DNA of 64,000 bases from Clostridiaceae bacterium (GTDB lineage Bacteria; Bacillota; Clostridia; Lachnospirales; Lachnospiraceae), in NCBI GenBank assembly GCA_902362865.1, contig CABIYE010000001.1:124001-188000 (forward strand), written 5' to 3'. Shown here one piece after another: positions 50,841 through 59,666 of the stretch. A model generated the notes under the pieces. That model was not told the origin of the DNA, did no database searches, and was given only the letters and a program-made list of their open reading frames with translations. The first letter of the stretch is position 1, and each line of letters starts with the position of its first letter. A program made the translations under genes and the position numbers.

Positions 50841-51728
50841 ATGGAATTAAAGATTGAACACATCAGCAAACAGTTCAAAGATAAAACTGCAGTCGATGAT
50901 GTCAGCCTTACATTAACAACTGGCGTATGGGGATTATTGGGGGCAAATGGGGCTGGAAAAACCACTCTCATGCGAATACTTGCAGACATTATGACACCTA
51001 GTAGTGGTCGTATATCTTTGGATGGGAAAGACATTCATAAAATGGGAGCAGATTATCGCAATATCTTTGGCTTTTTGCCACAAGATTTTGGCTATTCCCG
51101 CGATTTTACGGTCAAAGACTATCTGGAATATGTTGCTGCACTAAAGGATGTGCCGCTCAGAGAAACCACAAAGAAAATCAACTATCTGTTGGATATTCTT
51201 ACCCTTTCTGATGTGAAGCGAAAAAAAATTGCACAACTATCTGGTGGTATGAAACGTCGTGTAGGAATTGCACAGGCCATGCTGAATGACCCTAAAATTC
51301 TTGTTATGGATGAGCCAACAGCAGGACTTGACCCTGGAGAAAGAGTACGGTTTAGAAACTTCATTTCGGAATTTTCCCATGACCGTATTGTGTTGATTTC
51401 TACGCATATTGTTTCTGATATTGAATATATTGCAACTCGTAATGCGATTATGAAAGCTGGAAAGATTATTGATGTGGGAACAACAAGCGATTTGGTAAAA
51501 CAGATTGAGGGGAAAGTATGGAGCTGTGCGATTCCTGCTCATAAGATGATGGACTATGAAATGCGTCTGAGGATTATCAATCAGCGAGGCGAGGACAATA
51601 ATCAAATATCTATTCGTTATCTTGCAGAGCACTCCGAAGTAGAGGGTTCCATTCTTGCGGAGCCGCGTTTGGAAGATTTGTATTTATGGTTGTTTCCACA
51701 AGAAGATGTCGAAAGGGAGGAAAAATAA
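50841..51728 (+). CDS. ABC transporter ATP-binding protein
   Basis: 295 residues. Walker A GANGAGKTTL, signature LSGGMKRR, Walker B ILVMDEPTAGLD, switch His in STHIV. Follows the VanRS-like genes in the same direction and overlaps no other gene. It is the type of ATPase used for peptide-antibiotic efflux. AGAAAGGAG precedes the ATG. Confidence 0.92.
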   Translation: MELKIEHISKQFKDKTAVDDVSLTLTTGVWGLLGANGAGKTTLMRILADIMTPSSGRISLDGKDIHKMGADYRNIFGFLPQDFGYSRDFTVKDYLEYVAALKDVPLRETTKKINYLLDILTLSDVKRKKIAQLSGGMKRRVGIAQAMLNDPKILVMDEPTAGLDPGERVRFRNFISEFSHDRIVLISTHIVSDIEYIATRNAIMKAGKIIDVGTTSDLVKQIEGKVWSCAIPAHKMMDYEMRLRIINQRGEDNNQISIRYLAEHSEVEGSILAEPRLEDLYLWLFPQEDVEREEK

Positions 51729-51729
51729 T

Positions 51730-52968
51730 ATGCGTTTATTTTGTTTAGAAGTAAAGCGTGTCCTGAAATCACGACGCACACTTATCTTAATTGCTGTGGC
51801 TCTGGTTATGTCTGTTGTTATGGCATATCTGCCGATTGCTTTTGAGTCCATAAATCGTCCAAACCCAGATGGAACAAAAACAGAACTTGATGGTATGGAG
51901 GCAATCGAATTTAAGCGTGATTTATATTCTGCTATAAATGGCGAAGTTACTCCAGAAAAAGTGAGTGAGGCTTTGAGAATTTATCAAAGTTTGATAAACG
52001 AATATGGTCCTATGGAAAGTGACACATTTCCGCTTTCTGTCAGTATTAAACAGATTGTACCTATTCGTCCATTGCTTAAAGCGTTGCCAGAACTATATGC
52101 TGATCCGTTAACTGGAATAGGACCTGATCTTATGGATATTGATCCAGAAGATGTTGCACAAAATTATTATCAGAAATGTGAAACTCATCTGGCAGATGTT
52201 ATGAGGAATGAGCAACGCAATCATCCGGCCGCACAACAACAAGCCTTAGAACAATATAAAAAAGTCGATATGCCATTTCAACTTTATGCAGGATATTCCA
52301 AAGATGCGTTTGACTATGTTGAGCTTTATATTATGATTTTGGCAATTTTATGTGTTTCCATTATCACGCCTATTTTTTCTGGTGAATATCAATCAGGCGC
52401 GGATAGTATTTTGCGTTGTGCAAAGCATGGTCGTACCAGATTAGCTATTACAAAGATATTGGCTTCCAGTATGATTGTGATGGTTGTGTATACTATGTGT
52501 ATTACACTGCACTTAGCAATTTCAGATATCACATTTGGAACAAATTGTTTACAATCTTCTGTTCAAATGTTGTTTTCTATTATTAACTTGCCAAACTGGG
52601 ACTTAGCACAGATGCAGATTGTTATTTCGTTAGTAGGGTTGATATCTGTTTTAGCTTGTGTTTACTGTACTTTTTTTTTATCAGCAAAATGCAAAGATAC
52701 ATTGACGGTATTGTTGATTGCTATTGGCATAGTCCTTATTCCGACTTTTGCTTACACAGCATTAGGGGTAAATTGGATTTCAGCTATTTTTCCATCTGCG
52801 GGACTTGGTATGCAAAATAATTTTCTGTATCAACTTATCAATTTTAATTACCTACATATTGGGGGAATGAGTTTTTGGACACCGTATACTATATTAATTT
52901 CCGCATTGATTGAGATTCCTGTTTTCTTATTTCTTACAGTTCGAACTTATTGTAGGCACCAGATGTAA
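51730..52968 (+). CDS. ABC transporter permease with a large extracellular loop
   Basis: 412 residues from ATG 51730 (after GGGAGG). One membrane segment near residues 18-38, a ~170-residue outer domain (DLYSAINGEVTPEKV and onward), then five or six segments. Partner of the ATPase, whose stop is one base upstream. The large loop could capture a peptide at the surface. Confidence 0.85.
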   Translation: MRLFCLEVKRVLKSRRTLILIAVALVMSVVMAYLPIAFESINRPNPDGTKTELDGMEAIEFKRDLYSAINGEVTPEKVSEALRIYQSLINEYGPMESDTFPLSVSIKQIVPIRPLLKALPELYADPLTGIGPDLMDIDPEDVAQNYYQKCETHLADVMRNEQRNHPAAQQQALEQYKKVDMPFQLYAGYSKDAFDYVELYIMILAILCVSIITPIFSGEYQSGADSILRCAKHGRTRLAITKILASSMIVMVVYTMCITLHLAISDITFGTNCLQSSVQMLFSIINLPNWDLAQMQIVISLVGLISVLACVYCTFFLSAKCKDTLTVLLIAIGIVLIPTFAYTALGVNWISAIFPSAGLGMQNNFLYQLINFNYLHIGGMSFWTPYTILISALIEIPVFLFLTVRTYCRHQM

Positions 52969-53010
52969 ATATAAGGAAAAAGGGCTATATTCATAAAGTA
53001 TAGAGGATTT

Positions 53011-53071
53011 ATTACATCAAGTATCGAAATTGTTACATCAAAATATATTTTGGGGGATTTATTGATATAAT
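53011..53071 (+). promoter_or_regulatory. Agr-box promoter of the Cys-rich peptide operon (site D)
   Basis: ATTACATCAA at 53011 and GTTACATCAA at 53032 (21 bp apart), TCG at 53024-53026, and an extended -10 (TGATATAAT, hexamer 53066-53071), again 34 bp after the second half-site. The best-formed member of the set. Confidence 0.88.
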
Positions 53072-53111
53072 CGGTTCATAATAAAAAATCCAAATGAAAG
53101 GAGTGTTTAGA

Positions 53112-54665
53112 GTGAAAGAGCAGAAAAAAATATCTTTAGAATCGCTGGTATCTGAAATCGAAAAAAATGGAAGAATTGGGCGCTTGGGTAAAGTTTTTAA
53201 GACAGAAAAAAATTATTATTTTTATGATACAGGAACTGGAAAAGTTGCCAAATTAAATTCGAACGTTTACATTGTACTGAAAAGTTTATTGGAGGGAATG
53301 CCAGTCGAAGATATTAAAAATCTTCAATTAAGTAAAAGTGAGTTTGAGGATGCAATTTCAGAAATTAAGTCGGCAATGGAAAATGAACATATTTTACAAG
53401 CTCCACCATTAAAAACGCTGACAGGTGATGCAGTAACAGAGTTAGATGATATTCTTGAAAATAAGGTTGAGAATGTTACTCTTGAAGTTACTGAAAAATG
53501 TAATTTACGTTGCAAATATTGTATTTATCATCCTTCTCATCCAGAATACAGGGCGTTCGGACATGAAAACATGAAATGGGATGTTGCAAAAAAAGCTATT
53601 GATTTTTTAAAAGAGCATTCCCAAAATGCAGAAAATAGGCACATTGGATTTTATGGTGGAGAACCTTTACTAAATTTTGAACTTATTGAAAGAGCAGTTG
53701 AATATGCTAAAAAATTATTTGGCGAGGATATGTCCTTTGCAATCACTACAAATGCAACATTGGTAAATGATAAGATCGCAGAGTATTTTGCCAAAAATAA
53801 TTTCAATATTATTATTAGCTTGGATGGTCCTCAGGAAATGCACGATGCAAATCGGCTTATGGTTAATGGGACAGGTAGCTTTGAAAAAACAGTTATGGGA
53901 GCAAAAAAACTATTTGAAGCATTCCATAAGGAAGGAAAGAGTTCTAAGATTGGATTTAATATGGTTGTATCGGGACCAGGTTATCTTGAACAGTATACAA
54001 AAATTCAGGAGTTTATCGAAAAAAGTGAATGGATTCCCAAAGACGTTATGATTTTGACTGCAACGGTAGATCATGGACCGTCAGAGAGTGATTACTTTTT
54101 ACCGCAAGGAAAAGAAGATAGATGGTTTATGGAAGAGTTTTATGAACCTTTAATGAAATGGGAAGAAGTGTATAAATCAAATCCAGATAATACAGAAAAA
54201 ACTTTGTTTACGGATGGTTATATGGATAAGGGAATGATGATTATACACAAACGCTTGTTGACAGAAACACCTATTCAACAGTATGGAATGAATGGATGCT
54301 GCGTGCCGGGACAAAGAAGGATTTATGTCACTACAAAAGGTGAATTTTTACATTGTGAAAAAGTAGGAAATATACCTTGTTTAGGCAATGTGAATGAGGG
54401 ATTTGATAAAGAAAAAATTAAGAAACTTTATGTTGAAGACTTTATAGAAGAAGCAAAAGAGTATTGTAAAGAATGTTGGGCAGTTAATTTATGTACATTA
54501 TGTTATGTTAATTGCTACGATGCTAATGGATTACATCTTTCATATCGACATAATTCATGTCGAAACGAAAGAAAGTATTTGGAAGACAATTTAAGACGAT
54601 ATCATGCATTAATGGAGGCAAATCCAAGCGAATTGGAACAATATAATGAAATGGAAATTCATTAA
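53112..54665 (+). CDS. Radical SAM/SPASM maturase for a Cys-rich peptide
   Basis: 517 residues from GTG 53112, eight bases after AAAGGAG (an ATG at 53094 overlaps that site). The N-terminal ~110 residues look like a precursor-binding region (YYFYDTGTGKVAKLNSNVY). SAM cluster Cys130, Cys134 and Cys137 (EKCNLRCKYC) and YGGEPL. SPASM-type cysteines follow (NGCCVPGQRR, FLHCEKVG, CKECWAVNLCTLCYVNC). Related to the enzyme at 14516; both resemble maturases of Cys-rich clostridial peptides. Its substrate is surely the gene 63 bases downstream. Confidence 0.92.
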   Translation: MKEQKKISLESLVSEIEKNGRIGRLGKVFKTEKNYYFYDTGTGKVAKLNSNVYIVLKSLLEGMPVEDIKNLQLSKSEFEDAISEIKSAMENEHILQAPPLKTLTGDAVTELDDILENKVENVTLEVTEKCNLRCKYCIYHPSHPEYRAFGHENMKWDVAKKAIDFLKEHSQNAENRHIGFYGGEPLLNFELIERAVEYAKKLFGEDMSFAITTNATLVNDKIAEYFAKNNFNIIISLDGPQEMHDANRLMVNGTGSFEKTVMGAKKLFEAFHKEGKSSKIGFNMVVSGPGYLEQYTKIQEFIEKSEWIPKDVMILTATVDHGPSESDYFLPQGKEDRWFMEEFYEPLMKWEEVYKSNPDNTEKTLFTDGYMDKGMMIIHKRLLTETPIQQYGMNGCCVPGQRRIYVTTKGEFLHCEKVGNIPCLGNVNEGFDKEKIKKLYVEDFIEEAKEYCKECWAVNLCTLCYVNCYDANGLHLSYRHNSCRNERKYLEDNLRRYHALMEANPSELEQYNEMEIH

Positions 54666-54728
54666 CAAAGGTAAATACGTTTATATTTACATAGATGTAT
54701 TTAAATTACAAAGAAAGGAGGAATCGTT

Positions 54729-54929
54729 ATGAAGTTTGTAAATCCAATTGGAAGAACACCTGGATCAGGAGTGCAGCCGAGAGCATGCATGTGTACTGAT
54801 GGATATGCAGGTTACAGAGGCAATGATGATGGTTGTGTTCATTGTGGCTGTGGCTGTGGTGGCGAAGGAGAGTATCGTACAGGTAACAGAGTAAATGCTG
54901 TTGCTACATTCCGTTCTAGTACTCTCTAA
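54729..54929 (+). CDS. Cys/Gly-rich RiPP precursor
   Basis: 66 residues: leader-like MKFVNPIGRTPGSGVQPRA, then six Cys at 20, 22, 36, 39, 41 and 43 (ACMCTDG ... GCVHCGCGCGG), then a Cys-free tail with YRTGNRVNAVATFRSSTL. AAAGGAGG precedes the ATG. It lies between a radical SAM/SPASM enzyme and an ABC exporter, the standard order for thioether-bridged peptides. The tail may supply the acceptor residues. Confidence 0.9.
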   Translation: MKFVNPIGRTPGSGVQPRACMCTDGYAGYRGNDDGCVHCGCGCGGEGEYRTGNRVNAVATFRSSTL

Positions 54930-54943
54930 GAGGTAGTAAAAAC

Positions 54944-54974
54944 GAAGGCGTAGTACTATATGTGCTACGCCTTC
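54944..54974 (+). terminator. Hairpin between precursor and exporter
   Basis: GAAGGCGTAG and CTACGCCTTC form a perfect 10-bp stem with an 11-base loop and no T run. Probably an attenuator or 3' stabiliser that keeps precursor mRNA above exporter mRNA. Confidence 0.7.
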
Positions 54975-54993
54975 ACTATATAGGAGAAAAATC

Positions 54994-56769
54994 ATGCTAA
55001 AAAAAATAAAAAGGAATATTTTTTTGATTTATTATACGATAAGATTAATTTGTAAAATATGTAAAGCAAAATTTATTCTGGCATTTATTTTGTCTATAAT
55101 AAATGGAATTCTTCCTGTTTCGTCCTTATTGGTAATGCAACAGTTGTTAAATGAAATACAAAACAAGACACAATCATATCAATATGTGGTGTATCTTTTG
55201 ATTTTATATTTCGGGCTAATTATCTCGGAATCGCTTTTACAGAATTTAGCAAGCTATAATTTAAACAATTTAAACAATCATTTAGTTTATGGAATAAATT
55301 ACATTCTTATGAAAAAATGTGGGGATTTATCATTGGAAATGTTAGAGAGAACAGAAACATATGATATGATAAATCGTTTAGAACAAGAAATTGGAAATAA
55401 ACCATATCAGACCATGCAAGGGGTATTAGGCTTAGCATCTAATTTAGTTTCGTTATTTTCAGCCGCAATGATACTACTTTCATGGAATCCAATTCTTGTG
55501 ATTATAATGATTGCTGTGTCAATATTAATGTTTATAGGACAAATTTATGTTGGTAATAAAGAATTTCTAATGAGATATGAGCGCAGTGGAAAAGAAAGAA
55601 AAGCGTGGTATTATACATATTTACTTACACATGATACAGCATTTAAAGAGGTAAAAGCATATGGATTAAAAAAATATTTGCTGGATAAATATTGTAGCTT
55701 AGTCAAAACTTTCATAAAACAAGCCAATGAAATTGAAAAAACCAGAGCTGTTTTAAATATGATTATTTCGTTTATACAAGATATAGTTTGTATAATTATA
55801 ATGATTATTGCAATATATTTGGCTTACGTAGGGAAAAAAATGATAGGAACCACTATGTCATATTTAAATGCTGTGTCCATGATGCAAAATGCTACAAATA
55901 GCATTGCCTCTAATGTTTATTCTATTTATAACGCAAATTTATATATACAATTACTAAAAGATTTTTTAGAAATAAAAGAAGGGGAGAATGCGTTAGGTGG
56001 TACAAAAGTAGATAATATAAAGACAATTGAACTAAGAAACGTATCTTTCGATTATCCTCAATGTAAAATGGCACTATCTACCATTAATTTAAAAATTAAA
56101 TCAAACGAACAGATTGCAATTGTAGGAAAAAATGGATCTGGGAAAAGCACTTTATTTAAAATTTTATGTGGGTTATATAAACCTACTAGTGGGAAGCTAT
56201 TTGTTAATAATCTTGATTTGGAGAATATTGATGTAAAGAGTTACAGGAATTGTATATCTGTTCTTTTTCAAGATTTTTTAAAGTATGAAGGTACATTGGA
56301 AGAGAACGTTTATATAGGAGATATTAGTACAGAAGTCGATGAAAATAAAATTAAAAATTCATTGTGCAAAGCAAACGTTGATTTTTTAAAAACCGAAAGA
56401 GGATACGAACTAAAAAGAGGATTAGGAAATTGGTTTGATGAAGGAGGTCAATTATCAGGTGGTCAATGGCAGAAAATAGCGTTAGCAAGAACCTATTATA
56501 AAAATGCAGATTTATATTTGTTGGATGAGCCTAGTTCCGCATTAGATGTAACAGCAGAAACCAAAATTTTTAAGAGTTTTTTTGAGGTGAGTAAAAATAA
56601 GATAGCAATATATATAACCCATAGAGTAAAAATTGCACAGGATGCTAATAAAATAATTGTATTAGATGGGGGTAAAATAGTAGGTATAGGAACACATGCA
56701 GAGTTATTGAAAAATTGTAGTGTATATCAAGATTTATATAATCAAGAGAACCTAAAAAATAAAGGGTAA
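54994..56769 (+). CDS. ABC exporter for the Cys-rich peptide
   Basis: 591 residues: about six membrane segments (20-300) then an ATPase with GKNGSGKST, QLSGGQ, LYLLDEPSSALD and switch His in ITHR. No C39 domain, so leader removal needs another protease. It follows the precursor and the hairpin; TATAGGAG precedes the ATG. Confidence 0.92.
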   Translation: MLKKIKRNIFLIYYTIRLICKICKAKFILAFILSIINGILPVSSLLVMQQLLNEIQNKTQSYQYVVYLLILYFGLIISESLLQNLASYNLNNLNNHLVYGINYILMKKCGDLSLEMLERTETYDMINRLEQEIGNKPYQTMQGVLGLASNLVSLFSAAMILLSWNPILVIIMIAVSILMFIGQIYVGNKEFLMRYERSGKERKAWYYTYLLTHDTAFKEVKAYGLKKYLLDKYCSLVKTFIKQANEIEKTRAVLNMIISFIQDIVCIIIMIIAIYLAYVGKKMIGTTMSYLNAVSMMQNATNSIASNVYSIYNANLYIQLLKDFLEIKEGENALGGTKVDNIKTIELRNVSFDYPQCKMALSTINLKIKSNEQIAIVGKNGSGKSTLFKILCGLYKPTSGKLFVNNLDLENIDVKSYRNCISVLFQDFLKYEGTLEENVYIGDISTEVDENKIKNSLCKANVDFLKTERGYELKRGLGNWFDEGGQLSGGQWQKIALARTYYKNADLYLLDEPSSALDVTAETKIFKSFFEVSKNKIAIYITHRVKIAQDANKIIVLDGGKIVGIGTHAELLKNCSVYQDLYNQENLKNKG

Positions 56770-57263
56770 TGCATGATGCCTACTCTCCTTTTGGAAATAG
56801 AGAGAAATGCTGCTGTTCTAACATTTCCCAACAATTATTTATAGGATGAATATTCGGTGGATATGCACAACTTTAAAATTAGGCGCTTGCATAAAACGGA
56901 ACATATCTAATCTGAAAAGTAAGAAGCATATTCATATTATTGTGAACTTCTGTGAAAATTAACGCTCGATTGAAACAACTGAGTGTTTTCAATGTTTCCA
57001 TCGGATTTAAAGTAAAATTCTGAGAGTTAATTAACTCTACGAGGAATTATATAAAATTCACTGTAAACGGCTGAAATAAACTATTTTTAGAAAATGAGAG
57101 TTAATTTTTCAGGAAGTTCACAATTATAGAAAAGATGGCAGAGATAGAAATTATGTAAAAAGTAAAAATAACTAAAAAAGTGCCGGATGTTGGATATTTC
57201 GTTCGGTATTTCTTTCTGGAATGGGAACAGTTAGAAATTTATAAATCAAGAGGAGGCATACAG
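56770..57263 (+). other. Intergenic stretch after the exporter
   Basis: No gene or clear terminator seen. AT-rich with scattered short inverted runs. The last ~80 bases (from about 57180) match the region before the winged-helix gene at 30285, including the AGAGGAG ribosome site, and so are part of the duplicated module. Confidence 0.5.
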
Positions 57264-57593
57264 ATGAAGTATGTTTTTCCAGAATATAAAGAGAATGTAG
57301 TTTTGGGCGATGGAAAACTGCAGTTAAATCCAATGTCCTATCAGGTTATTTACGAAGGAAAGGAAATAGATTTAACGCCCAGGGAATTTGAAGTTCTGTA
57401 TCTTTTAGCCCAAAGGCCAAATTGGGTTATTCCAAAGAAGAATATCTATTGTTCGGTCTGGGAGAGTAATTATTATGATGATCAGATTCCGTACAAAACA
57501 GTGGAACACGTAGTATGGAAGATACGAAAAAAGATGGGGCATGATATTATAGAAACATTGATCAATGTAGGGTATAGACTAAAAAAGATGTAA
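57264..57593 (+). CDS. Stand-alone winged-helix protein, copy 3 (mosaic)
   Basis: 109 residues, Trans_reg_C winged helix without receiver. Residues 1 to about 48 follow the 30285 copy (MKYVFPEYKENVVLG, GKEIDLTPREFEV), while the rest follows the 23355 copy (QRPNWVIPKKNIYCSVW ... NVGYRLKKM). The switch falls near LYLLA. This marks a recombination junction. ATG 57264 follows AGAGGAGG; a longer frame from 57180 has no ribosome site. Confidence 0.85.
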   Translation: MKYVFPEYKENVVLGDGKLQLNPMSYQVIYEGKEIDLTPREFEVLYLLAQRPNWVIPKKNIYCSVWESNYYDDQIPYKTVEHVVWKIRKKMGHDIIETLINVGYRLKKM

Positions 57594-57780
57594 AGGCAGG
57601 ATAGTGTGAGTAAAAGTTTTTATATTCTGATTGAATTTTTGGGAGATACGCCATATAATATTGGCAACTATAAGAAAGCGCGTACATACGTCATTTGACT
57701 AAATATCACGTTGTAACTAGAAATTGAGATAAACTCTTACAGAGCTTTTGTGGACTATCCAAAGAAAAAGGAGGCTGACT

Positions 57781-58389
57781 ATGAACGTATATGAAGAAAT
57801 AGATCAGGAAACAATGATGTTGCTTTTAGATTCCTTGTGTAAACGGACAGTGGAGGGAAAACAGATATGGGAAAATATGGAGTATAATCCTATTTCCTTT
57901 TTACAGAAAGATATTTATGAAAAAGAAGGTACCTGTATATCACAAATGTTTGAAGCAACGACAGTGTTCAATAACATTGAATATGAATTAGAGCTTTCAG
58001 AGTCAATCGAACTTCCGTCTGGCAAGGGAGATATTTTTGGAACAATTTCTTATGAAACAGAAGACGGAAAAGAGAATACGTATGATTTCTCTTTGTCTTT
58101 TGATGTAGAGAAATATGATGATGCGAATGCGGAAGAATTGCAGGGGATTTTTGGGAGCTCAATCATTGTACAGTTTACAGATGCAATAGTGGGAATATTT
58201 GAAAATTCAGATGCGGTAGCTGAGGGATTTGCTTATGCAAGATACTATCATCAAACAGGAATTGATTCGGAATGGGAAACCAATCCTCTTGTGAAACTTG
58301 GTGAGAAACTGATGCAAGAGCACGCAATGCTGGATTTTCATAAAATAGTATTGGATACAGCTTCTAGGGAGCGTTTATTGAAACGGTAA
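57781..58389 (+). CDS. Uncharacterised acidic protein, copy 2
   Basis: 202 residues, nearly the same as the protein at 23872; the end differs (ASRERLLKR in place of DYRKSLWKRP). ATG 57781 follows AAGGAGG by eight bases. No known domain, no membrane segment. Always placed between the winged-helix gene and the small RNA. Confidence 0.75.
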   Translation: MNVYEEIDQETMMLLLDSLCKRTVEGKQIWENMEYNPISFLQKDIYEKEGTCISQMFEATTVFNNIEYELELSESIELPSGKGDIFGTISYETEDGKENTYDFSLSFDVEKYDDANAEELQGIFGSSIIVQFTDAIVGIFENSDAVAEGFAYARYYHQTGIDSEWETNPLVKLGEKLMQEHAMLDFHKIVLDTASRERLLKR

Positions 58390-58437
58390 GTAACGGGTTA
58401 TAATAAGATACAACCAATCAATTTTTTGTGGAAACTA

Positions 58438-58466
58438 TTGATATTTCTTAGGGTATCGCATATAAT
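58438..58466 (+). promoter_or_regulatory. Promoter of small-RNA gene, copy 2
   Basis: TTGATA (58438-58443), 17-bp spacer, TATAAT (58461-58466), as before copy 1. Confidence 0.85.
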
Positions 58467-58472
58467 ATAATT

Positions 58473-58676
58473 AAGCCAAAAGGTTTCGTGTAGCGGCACG
58501 TAAAAGCTGTACTGTGCCCGGGCAGGGTAATTACTGGGACTATTTGATACTCGGAAGGGTATTACGCCCACACCAGGGAGATACGGTGAGTCCGCGCCGG
58601 GGACTCAATGATACCGGCGACATTTTAGACATTCGGAAGGATGTCGCGGCTGACAGCCAGCATAAAACCGCTTTTT
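58473..58676 (+). ncRNA. Candidate ~204-nt structured small RNA, copy 2
   Basis: Same promoter, fold and terminator as 24555-24758. Changes relative to copy 1 keep pairing (GAGTAT to GGGTAT opposite ATACTC; CACCG to CGCCG opposite CGGTG) and turn a GAAA loop into GGAA. Ends with GCGG...CCGC and TTTTT. Not coding. Confidence 0.75.
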
Positions 58677-58754
58677 AAGATTATGGGCACTGGATAACAA
58701 AAAAGTTGTCCAGTGCTGTTTTTTTATACTATAGTGATGATTGGGAAAAGATAG

Positions 58755-59387
58755 ATGGGAAAACAACAGGATAGAGAGAAAATTGTACAGGAGATTAAAG
58801 TAGCTGCTGATCTGTATAGGAAGCATTTAGTAGGTAAAAGATTTCTATATGTATTTGAAGGCAGATATATTGAGGTGCTTTATAAAGCTGCCAATTTTAG
58901 GCACTTGACAGGTGTGGCCACGAACCTTTCAGCAAAAAAGTTTTATAGTTATGCAGCAAAAAAAATGCTTCAGGCTTCGCAGATATTTTTTACACCGCAG
59001 CACCCTTTTTCATTGTGTAAGCGTAAGATTAAGCATATCGGACAGATTGCAATGCTGGCTGGCTCAGAAGGATTTATGCTGGAAGAGATTGTCACAGACA
59101 CGAGAACTTATAAGTTTGGCACAACAGATCTTAATTTTACTCTATGCTTAAATAAAGAGTATGATGATAAGGGGCAGCAAAAGGGCGATTGCTTTGTAGT
59201 AGAATCGCTGCGAGATGAAGATTGCTTCTCTAAAAGTAGAACAGCATATACAGTAACTCATATTTTTTCAGCACCGAATGATGCGAAAAAATATACAAAT
59301 TTACTGTTTTTAGATGAAAATGCAACGATAGACGGTCTTCCAGATGAAATTAAGAACATGCTGGATCAAACTTTATTACATAAATAA
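58755..59387 (+). CDS. PBECR4-like domain protein, possible nuclease toxin
   Basis: 210 residues. KRFLYVFEGRYIEVLYKAANFRH then LTGVATNLSAKKFY matches what I recall of the PBECR4 family (a predicted RelE/barnase-EndoU-like nuclease fold); that assignment is from memory and should be tested. Soluble, no signal peptide. It sits between the small RNA and the orphan antitoxin gene; the first module copy lacks it, and a decayed start lies at 48153. Confidence 0.55.
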   Translation: MGKQQDREKIVQEIKVAADLYRKHLVGKRFLYVFEGRYIEVLYKAANFRHLTGVATNLSAKKFYSYAAKKMLQASQIFFTPQHPFSLCKRKIKHIGQIAMLAGSEGFMLEEIVTDTRTYKFGTTDLNFTLCLNKEYDDKGQQKGDCFVVESLRDEDCFSKSRTAYTVTHIFSAPNDAKKYTNLLFLDENATIDGLPDEIKNMLDQTLLHK

Positions 59388-59481
59388 AAATGGAGCGTAC
59401 AGGTCTTGGCGTATAGAAAATACTGCAGGATCTTTTTGCGAAAGAATTTTTAAGATATGAGAGAAAAGAGGTGCTTTCTAT

Positions 59482-59661
59482 ATGGCTACATCAAGTATCC
59501 TTACAGAGCTTGTGATTGAAGACCCCAAAAAGGCAGAAGCATTTATTAACGCACTGGAAATGTCCAGTCAAGAACCAGTATGTAGCCCGTCTGCCCCGTC
59601 CATTCCCATATTAGATAGTGTGGAAGATATACGGAGGTTCCTGGAAAGAAAAAACAAATAA
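59482..59661 (+). CDS. Orphan antitoxin-like protein
   Basis: 59 residues, close to the protein at 24799 (MATSSILTELVIEDPKKAEA). AGAGGTG precedes the ATG. The GNAT partner behind it has decayed, so it is an unpaired antitoxin that could still neutralise the intact toxin at 24984. Confidence 0.65.
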   Translation: MATSSILTELVIEDPKKAEAFINALEMSSQEPVCSPSAPSIPILDSVEDIRRFLERKNK

Positions 59662-59666
59662 GCCTA

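Larger units (their letters stand above)
57378..58677 (+). repeat. Copy 2 of the ~1.3-kb duplicated module
   Basis: Nearly identical to 23469-24759, same orientation. Confidence 0.9.

Noticed and set aside
54684..54712. TTTACAT and ATTACAA before the Cys-rich precursor
   Set aside because: They are 19 bp apart, lack the central TCG and have no -10 at 34 bp, so this is not counted as a sixth Agr-box.
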